This document shows, in pieces, positions 43,404-51,976 of a DNA stretch of 64,000 nucleotides (positions within the stretch are counted from its first letter, which is position 1; each line of letters begins with the position of its first letter). The DNA lies in the NCBI GenBank assembly GCA_019456225.1, contig VRUI01000001.1, positions 1-64,000 on the forward strand, given 5' to 3'. The translations under genes were made by a program, and so were the position numbers. The notes beneath the pieces are model-generated. The model was not told the origin of the DNA. It searched no databases and was given only the letters and a program-made list of their open reading frames with translations. Source of the stretch: Planctomycetota bacterium (GTDB lineage: Bacteria > Planctomycetota > Phycisphaerae > Sedimentisphaerales > Anaerohalosphaeraceae).

Positions 43404-44450
43404 ATGATCAAAGACCTTAAAAATTATACTTTCGACGAGCTTGAAGCTCTTGTTATTGACCTTGGCGCAAAGAAGTACCAGGCCAAATATATCTTTTCGT
43501 CCATCCATGCTAAGGATGTTGTCTCGATTGACGAGTTTACTACCCTGAAGAAGGATTTTCGCGCCCGGCTAGCCGATGATGGTTTCTATATTTCGTCCAT
43601 AGAGACGGTCGAAAAACTTGTTGATCCGGATGGGACCATCAAATATTTGTTCGGGCTAGCCGATGGTGTGCGGATCGAATCGGTTTTGCTGACTAATAAT
43701 GATCGGCGGACGCTTTGTATCTCCTGCCAGGCAGGGTGTCGGATGGGTTGTACGTTTTGCGCGACGGCCAAGCTCAAGTTCCGGCGGAACCTTACCGCCG
43801 CCGAGATTGTCGACCAGGTTAACGCCGTTTCTGCGGATATTGGGACTGTTAATAATGTCGTGTATATGGGAATGGGCGAGCCGCTGGACAATTATGACGA
43901 GGTTATGCGGTCGCTGCGTATTCTTAATCACCATGCCGGTAAGAATATCGGCCAGCGGCATTTGACGATATCTACTTGCGGTTTGCCGGATGAGATTTTG
44001 CGGTTTGCCGACGAGAAATTGCAGGTGCATCTGGCGATCTCGCTGCACTGCGCAACCGATGACGAGCGGGTACAGATAATGCCGACCGCCAATAGATACC
44101 CGCTAAAGGAGCTTTTTGAGGCGATACGGGGGTATCAGGCCGTGACCCGGCGGCGGGTGATGTTTGAGTACTGCATGATCAAGGGGGTTAACGATTCGGA
44201 TGATGACGCAAGGGCGATTTTGAAGCTGCTAAAGGGGTTAAACGCCAATGTCAATCTGATAGAGTACAACCGGCACCCGGGGTGTAAGTTCAAACCGTCG
44301 AGCCGGCAGCGGATCGGTGCGTTTTTTGATATACTGATGCAGGGGGGGATAGAGACGACGGCACGGTACAAAAGGGGGCAAAAGATCAAGGCGGCGTGCG
44401 GGCAGCTGGGGGCGACTTGGGATGAGTATGGGCGAAGAGGGGAGAAATAA
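43404..44450 (+). CDS. rlmN: 23S rRNA/tRNA adenine-C2 methyltransferase RlmN
   Basis: A 348-residue radical SAM enzyme. The Fe-S cluster motif is CRMGCTFCATAKLKFRRNL, followed by GMGEPLDNYDEVMRSL and the QRHLTISTCGLPDEI signature. A conserved C-terminal Cys lies in KRGQKIKAACGQL. RlmN methylates A2503 of 23S rRNA and A37 of some tRNAs. I start at ATG 43404; the upstream in-frame ATG 43380 would precede the promoter -10. Length fits. Confidence 0.95.
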   Translation: MIKDLKNYTFDELEALVIDLGAKKYQAKYIFSSIHAKDVVSIDEFTTLKKDFRARLADDGFYISSIETVEKLVDPDGTIKYLFGLADGVRIESVLLTNNDRRTLCISCQAGCRMGCTFCATAKLKFRRNLTAAEIVDQVNAVSADIGTVNNVVYMGMGEPLDNYDEVMRSLRILNHHAGKNIGQRHLTISTCGLPDEILRFADEKLQVHLAISLHCATDDERVQIMPTANRYPLKELFEAIRGYQAVTRRRVMFEYCMIKGVNDSDDDARAILKLLKGLNANVNLIEYNRHPGCKFKPSSRQRIGAFFDILMQGGIETTARYKRGQKIKAACGQLGATWDEYGRRGEK

Positions 44451-45078
44451 CGCAGGTTTCTTTAATTGGTTTTTGGCTTAAAATCCGGGTATACTGGACA
44501 TTGTAGATATTTCCCATCTATGGTTTTGGGCGTTTTTTTTGATTTTTTTTGAAATTAATTGACCGAAAACGAGAAAAATGCAGATATTTTGCATTATTTG
44601 AAGAAAAATGCGCGCTTTTTGGTGTTTTTTTTGGGGTAAAAGTAGTGGGAAACTAAATTCAACAAAGGTAGAATACCCTCTTTTGGGGCAATTCCGAATG
44701 ACAAATTACGAATTACGAATGGTGGAGACGGCCTTTGGCCGTGGCATTTTTATTAATAATTTGTTGATTTCCCCTAGATGCAGAGTGTCTATAGTATATG
44801 TTTACCCAAAATATCGCTCGTCGACATAGGCCTATGCTTTTGCAGTTTAGCGGTCGGATATTTGAGTTTGGGTTGCGGGCATTCAGGTGCGAAATTTGGT
44901 GCAGGATTATTTGGATCTCGGGTATTCAAGTGGTAAATTTTGTGCAGGATTATTTGGATCTCGGGTATTCAAGTGGTAAATTTTGTGCAGGCCAGTTTGG
45001 GTTCCTGGTGTTTTGAAGTGCCACATTAGGCGCGGCCTGTGTTCTAGGTTTTTTTTGTCGGATTTCTTGGGTGCGCTC
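44451..45078. repeat. 628-bp spacer with a 43-bp tandem repeat and a repeat-hairpin unit
   Basis: 44703-44742 is AATTACG array plus ACGGCC-TTT-GGCCGT hairpin. 44856-45030 holds about four copies of a 43-bp unit containing TTTGGATCTCGGGTATTCAA; two are exact (44899 and 44942, next start at 44985), the outer ones are degraded. Period 43 is not a multiple of three. I see no gene. Confidence 0.75.
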
Positions 45079-45107
45079 TTGCATTTGCCGATGTCGATTG
45101 CTATAAT
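45079..45107 (+). promoter_or_regulatory. promoter of the PEP-CTERM gene
   Basis: TTGCAT (45079-45084), 17-bp spacer, TATAAT (45102-45107); about 100 nt before the start codon. Confidence 0.6.
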
Positions 45108-45214
45108 ATTGTTCGTGGTCGGGTGCTCTCTTATCAAATCAGGGCCGGTCATATGGCCCTTTTGCAGGTTGCGTTGTACTAACTATTAGATAACTTTTAT
45201 TTTCAGGAGGCAAA

Positions 45215-45931
45215 ATGAGAAAAAAGATGGTATGTAATCGGTCGTTTCAATTGTTGTTTGTTATGTTTATTATTACTGCGATAATATCGCCAGCTGCGTA
45301 TTCACAATACGTGATCGATGATTTTGAGTCTGGAGTTGGAGTTCATCTTTCTGTGGTCGATTACCAGGGTGGTGACAGTTTTTCTGAAGCCGGTTTGCCT
45401 GTGCTCAGCGGCAAGCGAAAAATATCTGTTAATAATTGGTATAATCCAGCGGGCACAGTTACAAGTGCCGACCTGGACAGCACCGCGGGCGATGACGCGT
45501 TAGTTGTTTCCGGTTCCAAAGCAGTGGCTGACAAGCGAGGTTCTTCAGCAGCGATATGGTATAGAGACCATGACGATGAAATGTCTTTTGATATGACATT
45601 ACATGGAGATCGTTTTTATTTGATTTTTAGCGATGATCCCGGCGTCGACGTCAGAATGTCAATTTCATTGGTGAGTCAAGGTGTAAGCATTAGTGGTCCC
45701 GGACGCTGGGATCTTGACGGCGGCGGGTATTATGAAATCCTTTTTTCTGGTTATACAGATTATTCGCCAGGTTTTGATCTAACCGATATTTCTGGTTTGG
45801 GTTTACATGTTAGTTTTAGAGGCAGTCATCAGGAAGTTGCAATTACAGAGTGGGGTATTGTTCCTGAACCAGCAACGCTTGCAATGCTGGGGTTGGGTGG
45901 TTTGCTGATTCGCAAAAAGCAACGGGAGTAA
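45215..45931 (+). CDS. PEP-CTERM sorting domain protein
   Basis: A 238-residue exported protein. AGGAGG precedes the ATG. Signal peptide (about residues 10-31, FVMFIITAIISPAAYS). The middle is a beta-rich, aspartate-rich domain (DDFESGVG, DYSPGFDLTDISGL) without an assigned family, possibly a lectin-like sandwich. C-terminus VPEPATLAMLGLGGLLIRKK is the PEP-CTERM tail. Surface or extracellular location expected after exosortase processing. Confidence 0.85.
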   Translation: MRKKMVCNRSFQLLFVMFIITAIISPAAYSQYVIDDFESGVGVHLSVVDYQGGDSFSEAGLPVLSGKRKISVNNWYNPAGTVTSADLDSTAGDDALVVSGSKAVADKRGSSAAIWYRDHDDEMSFDMTLHGDRFYLIFSDDPGVDVRMSISLVSQGVSISGPGRWDLDGGGYYEILFSGYTDYSPGFDLTDISGLGLHVSFRGSHQEVAITEWGIVPEPATLAMLGLGGLLIRKKQRE

Positions 45932-45934
45932 GAA

Positions 45935-46423
45935 ATGAAGGATCTTTACAATGCCGAGACCGGGTGCTGCCCGCGTTTTGATCCGGGGCCGTGGGACGAG
46001 ACGGAACATGTCTGGCAGGACAGGAAATTTGTTAAAGATAATGTTTGTGCGTTTCTGCATATTCCGATCGGTTTCGGCAAGGTTGTTGTCAGGAATATGG
46101 AAAGAATCGTAAAGGCCGGGGCGGCTACGGAAAATCCACCGATCTGCCTGTGCGATGAAGGGTCGAAATGGAAAACGGTCCTGCACATCGAAACGGCTAG
46201 CGACGTGCCCAACGGCGAAATGACCGCGATATCCGGAACCTTCCTGACGAAGGTGTTCGAGGGACCGTACAAAGACGCCGGCAAGTGGTATAAGCAGATG
46301 GACGAATTCGTAAAGTCGAAGGGCAAAGACTGCAAGAAGATATATGCATACTACACGACCTGTCCGAAGTGCGCGAAGACGTATGGGGAGAATTATACGG
46401 TGCTGGTTGCGAAGATTGGGTAG
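45935..46423 (+). CDS. conserved hypothetical protein (hydrolase-annotated family)
   Basis: A 162-residue protein. The N-terminal KDLYNAETGCCPRFDPGPWD and WQDRKFVKDN pattern, and the C-terminal YAYYTTCPKCAKTYGENYTV (a CxxC), match a small family that I recall as widely annotated hydrolase in bacteria and archaea. The motif CCPRFDPGPW could be a metal or substrate site, but I cannot assign a reaction. It begins four bases after the PEP-CTERM stop, so it may be co-transcribed. Confidence 0.75.
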   Translation: MKDLYNAETGCCPRFDPGPWDETEHVWQDRKFVKDNVCAFLHIPIGFGKVVVRNMERIVKAGAATENPPICLCDEGSKWKTVLHIETASDVPNGEMTAISGTFLTKVFEGPYKDAGKWYKQMDEFVKSKGKDCKKIYAYYTTCPKCAKTYGENYTVLVAKIG

Positions 46424-46471
46424 GTGTCAGTACGGGTTAAAGAAAAGAGTTTTCACTCATCCTACCGGCCT

Positions 46472-47455
46472 TTATTTCTCTTTATTTTTGAAATCGAGGG
46501 GGCCAAGGCCAAGGATTTCCCGAGCCTCATTAATCAATTTGACGTGGGCTTCGCTATTACGCCAAATATTTTCGAGAATCTTTGCATTCCTCTGTGGGTA
46601 TATTTGACATAACAGTTCTGTTAGCTCTGTTAGGGTTTTGGGCTTTGAATAAATGTCTCTTACATCCTCAATTCTGCAACCATAAACATCTGTCAGCTCC
46701 CTTATATATGGATGTTTTGCGAATCTCTGCATGCGTTCGGCTTCTACCAGCCTTTCTTCTTCCGTCTCGATCAGTTTTATTGCTTCTGGCTCAGGAACGT
46801 TTTTCATGACTGCTTCCAGGTACGTCTTAAGAGTTGTGTTGATTTCAGCGAGTCCTTCGACCTCACTAGTAAGCGAGGCGAGTTTCTTTTGCCCTGAACG
46901 GTCTGACAGCATTTTTTTGAATAAACCGCCCCATTGATTGCGGAGCCAATCAGTGATTTCAGTATGGCTGTCAAACTGTTGGACGGGATTATTCCTGATC
47001 TGACCAAGGATGTCGTCGAGCAGGAGGAATACGTTTACTGAGTCTACTTGCGCATATTCGATGTTCTCTTTCTTACGGTTTTTCTTGAAGGTTTCGTATT
47101 CTGTGTAGACGGATCTGTTTACCAGAATATAGGTTGGGATGTCCTCCCTGACGGCGGCCTCATACTCGCTTTTGGTGATGGACCTGTACCGTTCGAAGAA
47201 ATCCTCCGAAGTCTTTTTTTCTTCATCGCTGGTCTGTGAACCGTATCGTCCTCCGATGATTAGTACGAATATGTCTGCGTTTGCGGCCTCCCGGTAACAT
47301 GATTCGTCCAGCGGTTTGTCCGGGTCATAGGCAATATCCCCTTTTTCCGATAAAATAGGTTCATAGCCCATATCTTCAACAAACTGCTCAAGCGACGACC
47401 TGATATGCTTAAGATCATAAAAGGTAGAACTAATAAAAACTCTAGGTCCAGCCAT
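46472..47455 (-). CDS. DUF4062 domain protein
   Basis: A 327-residue protein. I start at ATG 47455 (MAGPRVFISSTFYDLKHIRS), which has an AAGGAG site; upstream codons would lie over the promoter. Residues 1-110 are DUF4062 (RVFISSTFYDL, LVIIGGRYG), a Rossmann-like domain found at the N-terminus of many NLR-like and other defence proteins. The rest is helical and charged (KKLASLTSEVEGLAEINTTL onward), with no NTPase motif. Divergent from the nuclease-like gene at 47651, with a shared 195-bp promoter region. A defence role is inference. Confidence 0.83.
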   Translation of the reverse strand: MAGPRVFISSTFYDLKHIRSSLEQFVEDMGYEPILSEKGDIAYDPDKPLDESCYREAANADIFVLIIGGRYGSQTSDEEKKTSEDFFERYRSITKSEYEAAVREDIPTYILVNRSVYTEYETFKKNRKKENIEYAQVDSVNVFLLLDDILGQIRNNPVQQFDSHTEITDWLRNQWGGLFKKMLSDRSGQKKLASLTSEVEGLAEINTTLKTYLEAVMKNVPEPEAIKLIETEEERLVEAERMQRFAKHPYIRELTDVYGCRIEDVRDIYSKPKTLTELTELLCQIYPQRNAKILENIWRNSEAHVKLINEAREILGLGPLDFKNKEK

Positions 47456-47500
47456 GTCATATCTCCTTACAGATATCCAACTTCTGTTTATATGGTTTCT

Positions 47501-47574
47501 ATAGTACCAAGCCTTGCCCACATTGTCAAAGGAAAAACCTTGAATTGATTCCAGAATGTCATATAATTGTGACA
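47501..47574. promoter_or_regulatory. divergent promoters of the DUF4062/nuclease pair
   Basis: Minus strand: -35 TTGACA (47524-47529), 17-bp spacer, -10 TACTAT (47501-47506). Plus strand: -35 TTGAAT (47540-47545), 16-bp spacer, -10 TATAAT (47562-47567). TGTCA at 47557-47561 and TGACA at 47570-47574 form an inverted repeat straddling the plus-strand -10, a candidate operator. Confidence 0.65.
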
Positions 47575-47650
47575 TATGAAGTTAGTCGTGTCCGTCATAG
47601 GCGGGTAAATATTGAAGACGTTATGGGGACTTATTAGAAGGAAGGACCTA

Positions 47651-48475
47651 ATGGCAGCAAATCCTAACATGTATTTGGGTACAAAGTTTTATGATCAGTT
47701 GATCGGCGGACACCAAAAATGGCTGAAGGGGTTCGATAAAGTTCACTTGGATGCCTGGGATAATCTTTTCCTGAACGATAACTCAGAAGGAGCTCTCTGT
47801 GAAGCTGGCACAAGACAGTTATTACAGGAGTTGGATGTTAGTGTTGAGCCATATCCGTTAAAAGGCAATGATCGGAATCCTGATTTTAAGTGTGAAAAGG
47901 ATAGTAAGTTATTTTATGTTGATGCCACTTGTGTAATGAAAGATACTGCTACAAGGGGGTCGCGCCTTGATGATGTTGCACGGAACCCAAAGGCATCTTA
48001 TTATTCCCTTTTGACTAATGCTTATTTCAGAAAAGCAGGTAAGAAGAAATCTCAATTTGAAAATCTAAATGCTCCATGTATAATTTCTATTGGAACATTA
48101 CATTTTAAAGCAGGAGCACTTTGCTTCAATAAGATGTCGGCGGAAGAAATACTCACTGGCAAGTCCGGTATTGGTATCCAAATCAGCAAGCGGACAGGTG
48201 GAGCTGTTGGAGATCCCTATAATTCGACTTCTTTGGAATCGGCCCCCTTTCTCAAGGCACGCAAGATTATTTGTGATGAACCGCCGATCCAACCTGTTTG
48301 GCAAACAATTTCTGCTGTTCTTCTCTGTCCTTTTGGTACACAGCCAGTCAAGTGTATGGGAATTCTACATCCTAAGCCGGATCATGAATTTGAAAGAAAC
48401 CTCTTGCCGCATATTGAATTCTGTCGTTTGAAAGCAGGGTGGGAAGGAGGAACTCTTACACCTGAATGGATTTAA
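47651..48475 (+). CDS. PD-(D/E)XK-like nuclease-fold protein, unknown function
   Basis: A 274-residue protein. I start at ATG 47651 (GGAAGG upstream). The region GALCEAGTRQLLQELDVSVE followed by PDFKCEKDSKLFYVDATCVM looks like a PD-(D/E)XK core: an N-terminal Glu in a helix, then PDF and a hydrophobic strand ending VDAT. The last motif should be D/E-x-K; here D-A-T would be an atypical variant, so activity is uncertain. The rest is not assigned. The divergent layout with DUF4062 suggests a two-gene defence module. Confidence 0.55.
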   Translation: MAANPNMYLGTKFYDQLIGGHQKWLKGFDKVHLDAWDNLFLNDNSEGALCEAGTRQLLQELDVSVEPYPLKGNDRNPDFKCEKDSKLFYVDATCVMKDTATRGSRLDDVARNPKASYYSLLTNAYFRKAGKKKSQFENLNAPCIISIGTLHFKAGALCFNKMSAEEILTGKSGIGIQISKRTGGAVGDPYNSTSLESAPFLKARKIICDEPPIQPVWQTISAVLLCPFGTQPVKCMGILHPKPDHEFERNLLPHIEFCRLKAGWEGGTLTPEWI

Positions 48476-48498
48476 CACCTATGTTTTGATTATTATTT

Positions 48499-48541
48499 TT
48501 AAGGGATTTATAAATGCTTTAGGGACATATTGCTTTTAATG
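48499..48541 (+). pseudogene. remnant of the VOC gene's 5' end
   Basis: AAGGGATTTATAAATGCTTT followed by AGGGACATATTGCTTTTAATG matches the start of the VOC gene at 50296-50335 at about 36 of 41 positions, with a stop replacing codon 3. It preserves the empty site sequence in which the MITE at 50040 lies. No further VOC sequence follows. Confidence 0.7.
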
Positions 48542-48664
48542 AGCGTGGATTCGGCGCCTTCGCGGGAATGACAAAAGAGGGCTGGTATGTTTTGCCCCTT
48601 TGGGTTTTTTGGTTGGTGATTGTTTTTGTGTGGTTTTAGTTTATTTTGAGTCGTGCGCTGATTA

Positions 48665-48730
48665 GGAAACCGCCTTACGGCGGTACTATTTCATTCTGGG
48701 TCCCGGGTCAAGCCCGGGATGACAACATTT
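48665..48730. repeat. 66-bp dispersed repeat, copy 2
   Basis: Inverse of 26889-26954: GGAAACCGCCTTACGGCGG, then TCCCGGGTCAAGCCCGGGAT and GACAACATTT. Confidence 0.72.
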
Positions 48731-48877
48731 AGAGACGGTGTTAATTTGGTTAGTCGCGATCTTTGGGTTTTTATCCCTGCGCTTGCGCTTCGGGTTTTTG
48801 TTTATAATTATTTCTCTTGCCGCTACCAGTCAATAATATTATTTTGTAATGTAATAGAAGTTAAATAGGTAACATTT

Positions 48878-49225
48878 ATGATTAACCTTGGAGTTAGCGA
48901 CCGAAAACAGGCTGCGCTTGAGCTTCGTATGCAGAAATGCAGCTTGTTTGAAAAAGATATTGAGGAAGCGTTTGTTCGCAGCGGTGGGGCAGGCGGCCAG
49001 AAAGTCAATAAGACTTCCAGCTGCGTGCATTTGAAGCATATTGCCAGTGGTTTGTCAGTGAAGGTTCAAAAGAGTCGCAGCCAGGGACTGAATCGTTATT
49101 ATGCGAGAAAGCAAATGTGTGAATTGCTTGAGAATAAACTGCTTGGAAAAGAAAGCCCAAAAGCTAAAAAATTAGAAAAAATTCGGAAACAGAAAAACAG
49201 GAGACGGCGAAGAACCTCCTCCTAA
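48878..49225 (+). CDS. short class I release-factor-like protein (GGQ)
   Basis: A 115-residue protein with the peptidyl-hydrolase motif [14 protein letters not shown] and the basic C-terminal tail [16 protein letters not shown]. Such GGQ-only proteins (ArfB/MTRFR relatives) bind stalled ribosomes and hydrolyse peptidyl-tRNA independent of a stop codon. It lacks codon-recognition domains. Start ATG 48878 follows AGG at moderate spacing. Which of the rescue subfamilies it belongs to is not resolved. Confidence 0.85.
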   Translation: MINLGVSDRKQAALELRMQKCSLFEKDIEEAFVRSGGAGGQKVNKTSSCVHLKHIASGLSVKVQKSRSQGLNRYYARKQMCELLENKLLGKESPKAKKLEKIRKQKNRRRRRTSS

Positions 49226-49570
49226 TAATAATAGGGGACAGTGGGTGTGGATTCGGCGCCTTTAGCCCTGTGCTTGCGGGGCTGTTGTTTAAATAGCATT
49301 TCACGAAAATGAGCAGATTATCATCCATCATATAGTCCTTTTTAAGCCGTAAAGCACAATCTGCGGGCTGGAAGCCCGCAGTACGGAAAAAATGTTGGCT
49401 GGAAGCCAACACTACGGGGTTTGGCAACACGCTTTTGCGGTATACACCGCTTTTTATTAGCTTCGGGCTGCTGTTTGGTGGTAAATATAGTTATTGACTT
49501 TGGGGTTGCTGGATTATATATTTTTACGGGATTTGTCAATGAAATAAAACAAAATGGCAGAGGCTTTTAG
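49226..49570. other. 345-bp spacer of dispersed-repeat fragments
   Basis: Contains short inverted phrases (GGCTGGAAGCCCGCAG; GGCTGGAAGCCAACAC), GGTTTGGCAACACGCTTTT (inverted relative of 26855-26870), and GTGGATTCGGCGCCTT, also found near 48545. No gene seen. Confidence 0.55.
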
Positions 49571-50017
49571 ATGGATGATAGCTTAGCGATTGATCAGGAA
49601 ATTGACGCCGTTGCTGAGGTGGTTGCGGAGGGTCCGGTTGATAACGGCAGGGCGAAACGGAATTGTCTTGTCTTTATTCTGATTGTGGGCCTGATCGCGG
49701 GATTTTTTTATGGGATCGGCCCGGACGAATCTGACTATCAGATACCTATTGATTTTGCGAGCTCGTTTATCATCACGTTTGCCGTACTTGCCTGGTGTTA
49801 TCTGGACGGAGAAGAACGCAATTTCAACTTCTCTCGCAAGTGTTCAATTTGTTTTGTGTTTTTTCCGTATATCTGTTTTCCATGGTATATTTTAAAAGTC
49901 AGAAAAGGGATGGCTTGCTTAAAAATATTCGTACTGGCTGTTCTGTTTTTTGTTTTGTATCTTATAGCCTGCGGTTTGGGATACGCTTTGGGCTTGTTGA
50001 TGTCATACGTATTTTGA
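49571..50017 (+). CDS. small membrane protein, unknown function
   Basis: A 148-residue protein with about four hydrophobic segments (VFILIVGLIAGFFYGI, DFASSFIITFAVLAW, ICFVFFPYICFPWYI and the C-terminal VLAVLFFVLYLIACG). The N-terminal 30 residues are acidic. GAGG precedes ATG 49571. No family recognised. It lies next to a MITE. Confidence 0.6.
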   Translation: MDDSLAIDQEIDAVAEVVAEGPVDNGRAKRNCLVFILIVGLIAGFFYGIGPDESDYQIPIDFASSFIITFAVLAWCYLDGEERNFNFSRKCSICFVFFPYICFPWYILKVRKGMACLKIFVLAVLFFVLYLIACGLGYALGLLMSYVF

Positions 50018-50039
50018 TTTGACATTTTTTCAGGGAGTT

Positions 50040-50294
50040 GTAACCGTTCACAGTTTTTTTTGATAGGATTACAGGATACAAAGAATTTAACCGCGGATTT
50101 CGCAGATTACACGGATTAAAATTAAAGATTAAAATGCAAAAATCAAAATGACAGATCAAAATTTTAAAATATCGGTTTGCCTGTTTTGTTGAGTTTTGCT
50201 TGCAACTTTTTTGAGGTTTTTTTGTTTTCCTTTTTTTGCCACAGAGAAAAAAGAGAGCTTAGAGTGATTAACAGGAAAAATCGTGAACGGTTAC
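50040..50294. mobile_element. MITE-like element, copy B (255 bp)
   Basis: Ends GTAACCGTTCAC and GTGAACGGTTAC, flanked by AGGGAGTT and AGGGAATT, an almost perfect 8-bp target duplication. Sub-terminal sequences match copy A in opposite orientation. It contains an AATCCGTG-type array (50086-50123). Inserted about 13 bp upstream of the VOC start, it leaves the ribosome site AGGGA intact. Confidence 0.78.
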
Positions 50295-50307
50295 AGGGAA
50301 TTTATAA

Positions 50308-50682
50308 ATGCTTCAGGAACATATTGCTTTTAATGTTGAAGAACCGGCTGCTATGGTTGATTGGTATTGCACACATCTTGGGCTTGCGGTTGTAAAGGAT
50401 ACCGGGGCGGCATTTTTTATTGCTGATGACTCGGGGCATGGGATTCTTGAGATATACAACAACCCGGCCGCCGAAGTGCCGGACTATGCGAACATGGACC
50501 CGCTGCTGGTGCATATTGCGTTTGTTTCAGAAGATGTCGATGCCGACGAGGCGAGGTTGATCGCGGCTGGGGCGACGAAGTACAAAGAAACGATACGAGA
50601 GGGCGGCGATACGGTATCGATACTAAGAGACCCGTGGGGGCTGGCGATTCAGTTGTGTAAGCGCGGAACGCCGATGGTTTAA
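50308..50682 (+). CDS. VOC (glyoxalase/bleomycin resistance) superfamily protein
   Basis: A 124-residue single VOC module: HIAFNVEEPAAMVDWYCTHL at the start and GDTVSILRDPWGLAIQLC at the end, with potential metal ligands H6, E50 (ILEIYN) and E/Q near the C-terminus. Substrate unknown. Its leader has been altered by MITE B. Confidence 0.85.
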   Translation: MLQEHIAFNVEEPAAMVDWYCTHLGLAVVKDTGAAFFIADDSGHGILEIYNNPAAEVPDYANMDPLLVHIAFVSEDVDADEARLIAAGATKYKETIREGGDTVSILRDPWGLAIQLCKRGTPMV

Positions 50683-50714
50683 TTAGCGATTAGCGATTAG
50701 CAATTAGCGATTAG
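50683..50714 (+). repeat. (CRATTAG)n heptamer array
   Basis: Four to five units of CGATTAG/CAATTAG between the VOC stop and the convergent DAHP synthase stop; it overlaps the last bases of that gene. Confidence 0.75.
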
Positions 50715-51730
50715 ATATCTCTGTCTATTGCCTGGGCTACTTTCTTTGCTTTTGTCATTAGCTCTTTTAGTGCGTCTGGGGTTATAGACTGGGCTCCGTC
50801 GCTCATTGCGTGTTCGGGGTCGAGGTGGCATTCGAGCAGCAGGGCGTCGGCACCGGCGGCAACGGCTGCGAGGGATGTTGCCTGTATCAGGTGGGCGTGT
50901 CCGGTTCCGTGTGACGGGTCGGCTACGACGGGAAGATGCGTTTTATCATTCAATTCCGGTATCGCCGCTACGCAGAACGTGTTGCGAACGTACTCTTCAT
51001 ACGTTCTGATCCCTCGCTCGCACAGGATGACGTCTTTATTTCCGCCGTTTATGATGTACTCGGCGGCGAGCAGGAACTCATCGAGCCGTGCGCAGAGTCC
51101 GCGTTTTAGCAGAATGGGTTTGCCCGCTTTGCCGACGGCGTCAAGCAGGGGATAATGCTGCATATTCCTGGCCCCGATCTGCAGGACGTCGGCATATTCG
51201 GCGACCATATCGATGGTCTCGACGCTGACGACCTCGGTGACTACGGCAAGGCCGGTATTGTCGCGGGCCTCGGCGAGAATCTTTAGTCCCTCTTCGCCCA
51301 TGCCCTGGAAAGCGTACGGACTTGTCCTCGGTTTAAACGCGCCTGCCCGAAGGCCGATACAGCCGGCTTCTTTAACCAGTTCTGCGGTACGCAAAAGCTG
51401 GTCGCGATTTTCCACCGCACAGGGGCCTGCGATGACGGCGACTTTATTGCCGCCGATCTTGACATTTTCCGGACCGATAGCGATCTGGCTTTTTTCCTGT
51501 TTGACCTCGAGCGATGCCATCTTATACGGCGCCAGGATCGGCACGATACGCTCGACATTAGGAGCATTCTCGATGGCCCCATGATCGACGTTTCGCTTGT
51601 CGCCGATACACGCGACCACCGTCCGGTCGGTACCTACGATGACATGCTCTTTAAGCCCATAGTCACGAACAAGATCGATAACATGCTGGACATTGTCTTT
51701 GCTGGCGTCGGGTTTCATTACTACTATCAT
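50711..51730 (-). CDS. aroF: 3-deoxy-7-phosphoheptulonate synthase (DAHP synthase, type I beta)
   Basis: A 339-residue enzyme for the first step of the shikimate pathway. The N-terminal 70 residues are the ferredoxin-like regulatory domain; the barrel has [38 protein letters not shown] and [16 protein letters not shown] (metal His). Metal and PEP/E4P site motifs are present. GGAG precedes the start. It is near no other aro gene in this window. Confidence 0.94.
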   Translation of the reverse strand: MIVVMKPDASKDNVQHVIDLVRDYGLKEHVIVGTDRTVVACIGDKRNVDHGAIENAPNVERIVPILAPYKMASLEVKQEKSQIAIGPENVKIGGNKVAVIAGPCAVENRDQLLRTAELVKEAGCIGLRAGAFKPRTSPYAFQGMGEEGLKILAEARDNTGLAVVTEVVSVETIDMVAEYADVLQIGARNMQHYPLLDAVGKAGKPILLKRGLCARLDEFLLAAEYIINGGNKDVILCERGIRTYEEYVRNTFCVAAIPELNDKTHLPVVADPSHGTGHAHLIQATSLAAVAAGADALLLECHLDPEHAMSDGAQSITPDALKELMTKAKKVAQAIDRDI

Positions 51731-51784
51731 TTTTTTAACTCCAAAAAAAGCTGGCTGGTCAAACAGGCCGGTTGGCCAGTTTGA

Positions 51785-51838
51785 AATGATTATTTATTAT
51801 TTATTATTGATTATTTAAGGATTCGGCCTTGCGGCCGA
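51785..51838. repeat. ATTATTTATT array with GGCC hairpin
   Basis: AT-rich units of about 7-8 bp run to 51818, then GGATTCGGCC-TTGC-GGCCGA. Same layout as 59023-59074. Confidence 0.65.
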
Positions 51839-51976
51839 GGCTATTTTATAAAAAAAACAGTCTTATTAGACGGATTATAATTAAATTTCAGAAAAAATCC
51901 AGTTAATTTCCGGTTTGACAGTTTAGATTATTGAGTTTAATATGTTGTTGTATTATTTGTTTCTTACAGGAATTCC

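Noticed and set aside
44856-45030. CRISPR array
   Set aside because: The 43-bp units are contiguous without unique spacers and no cas genes are near.
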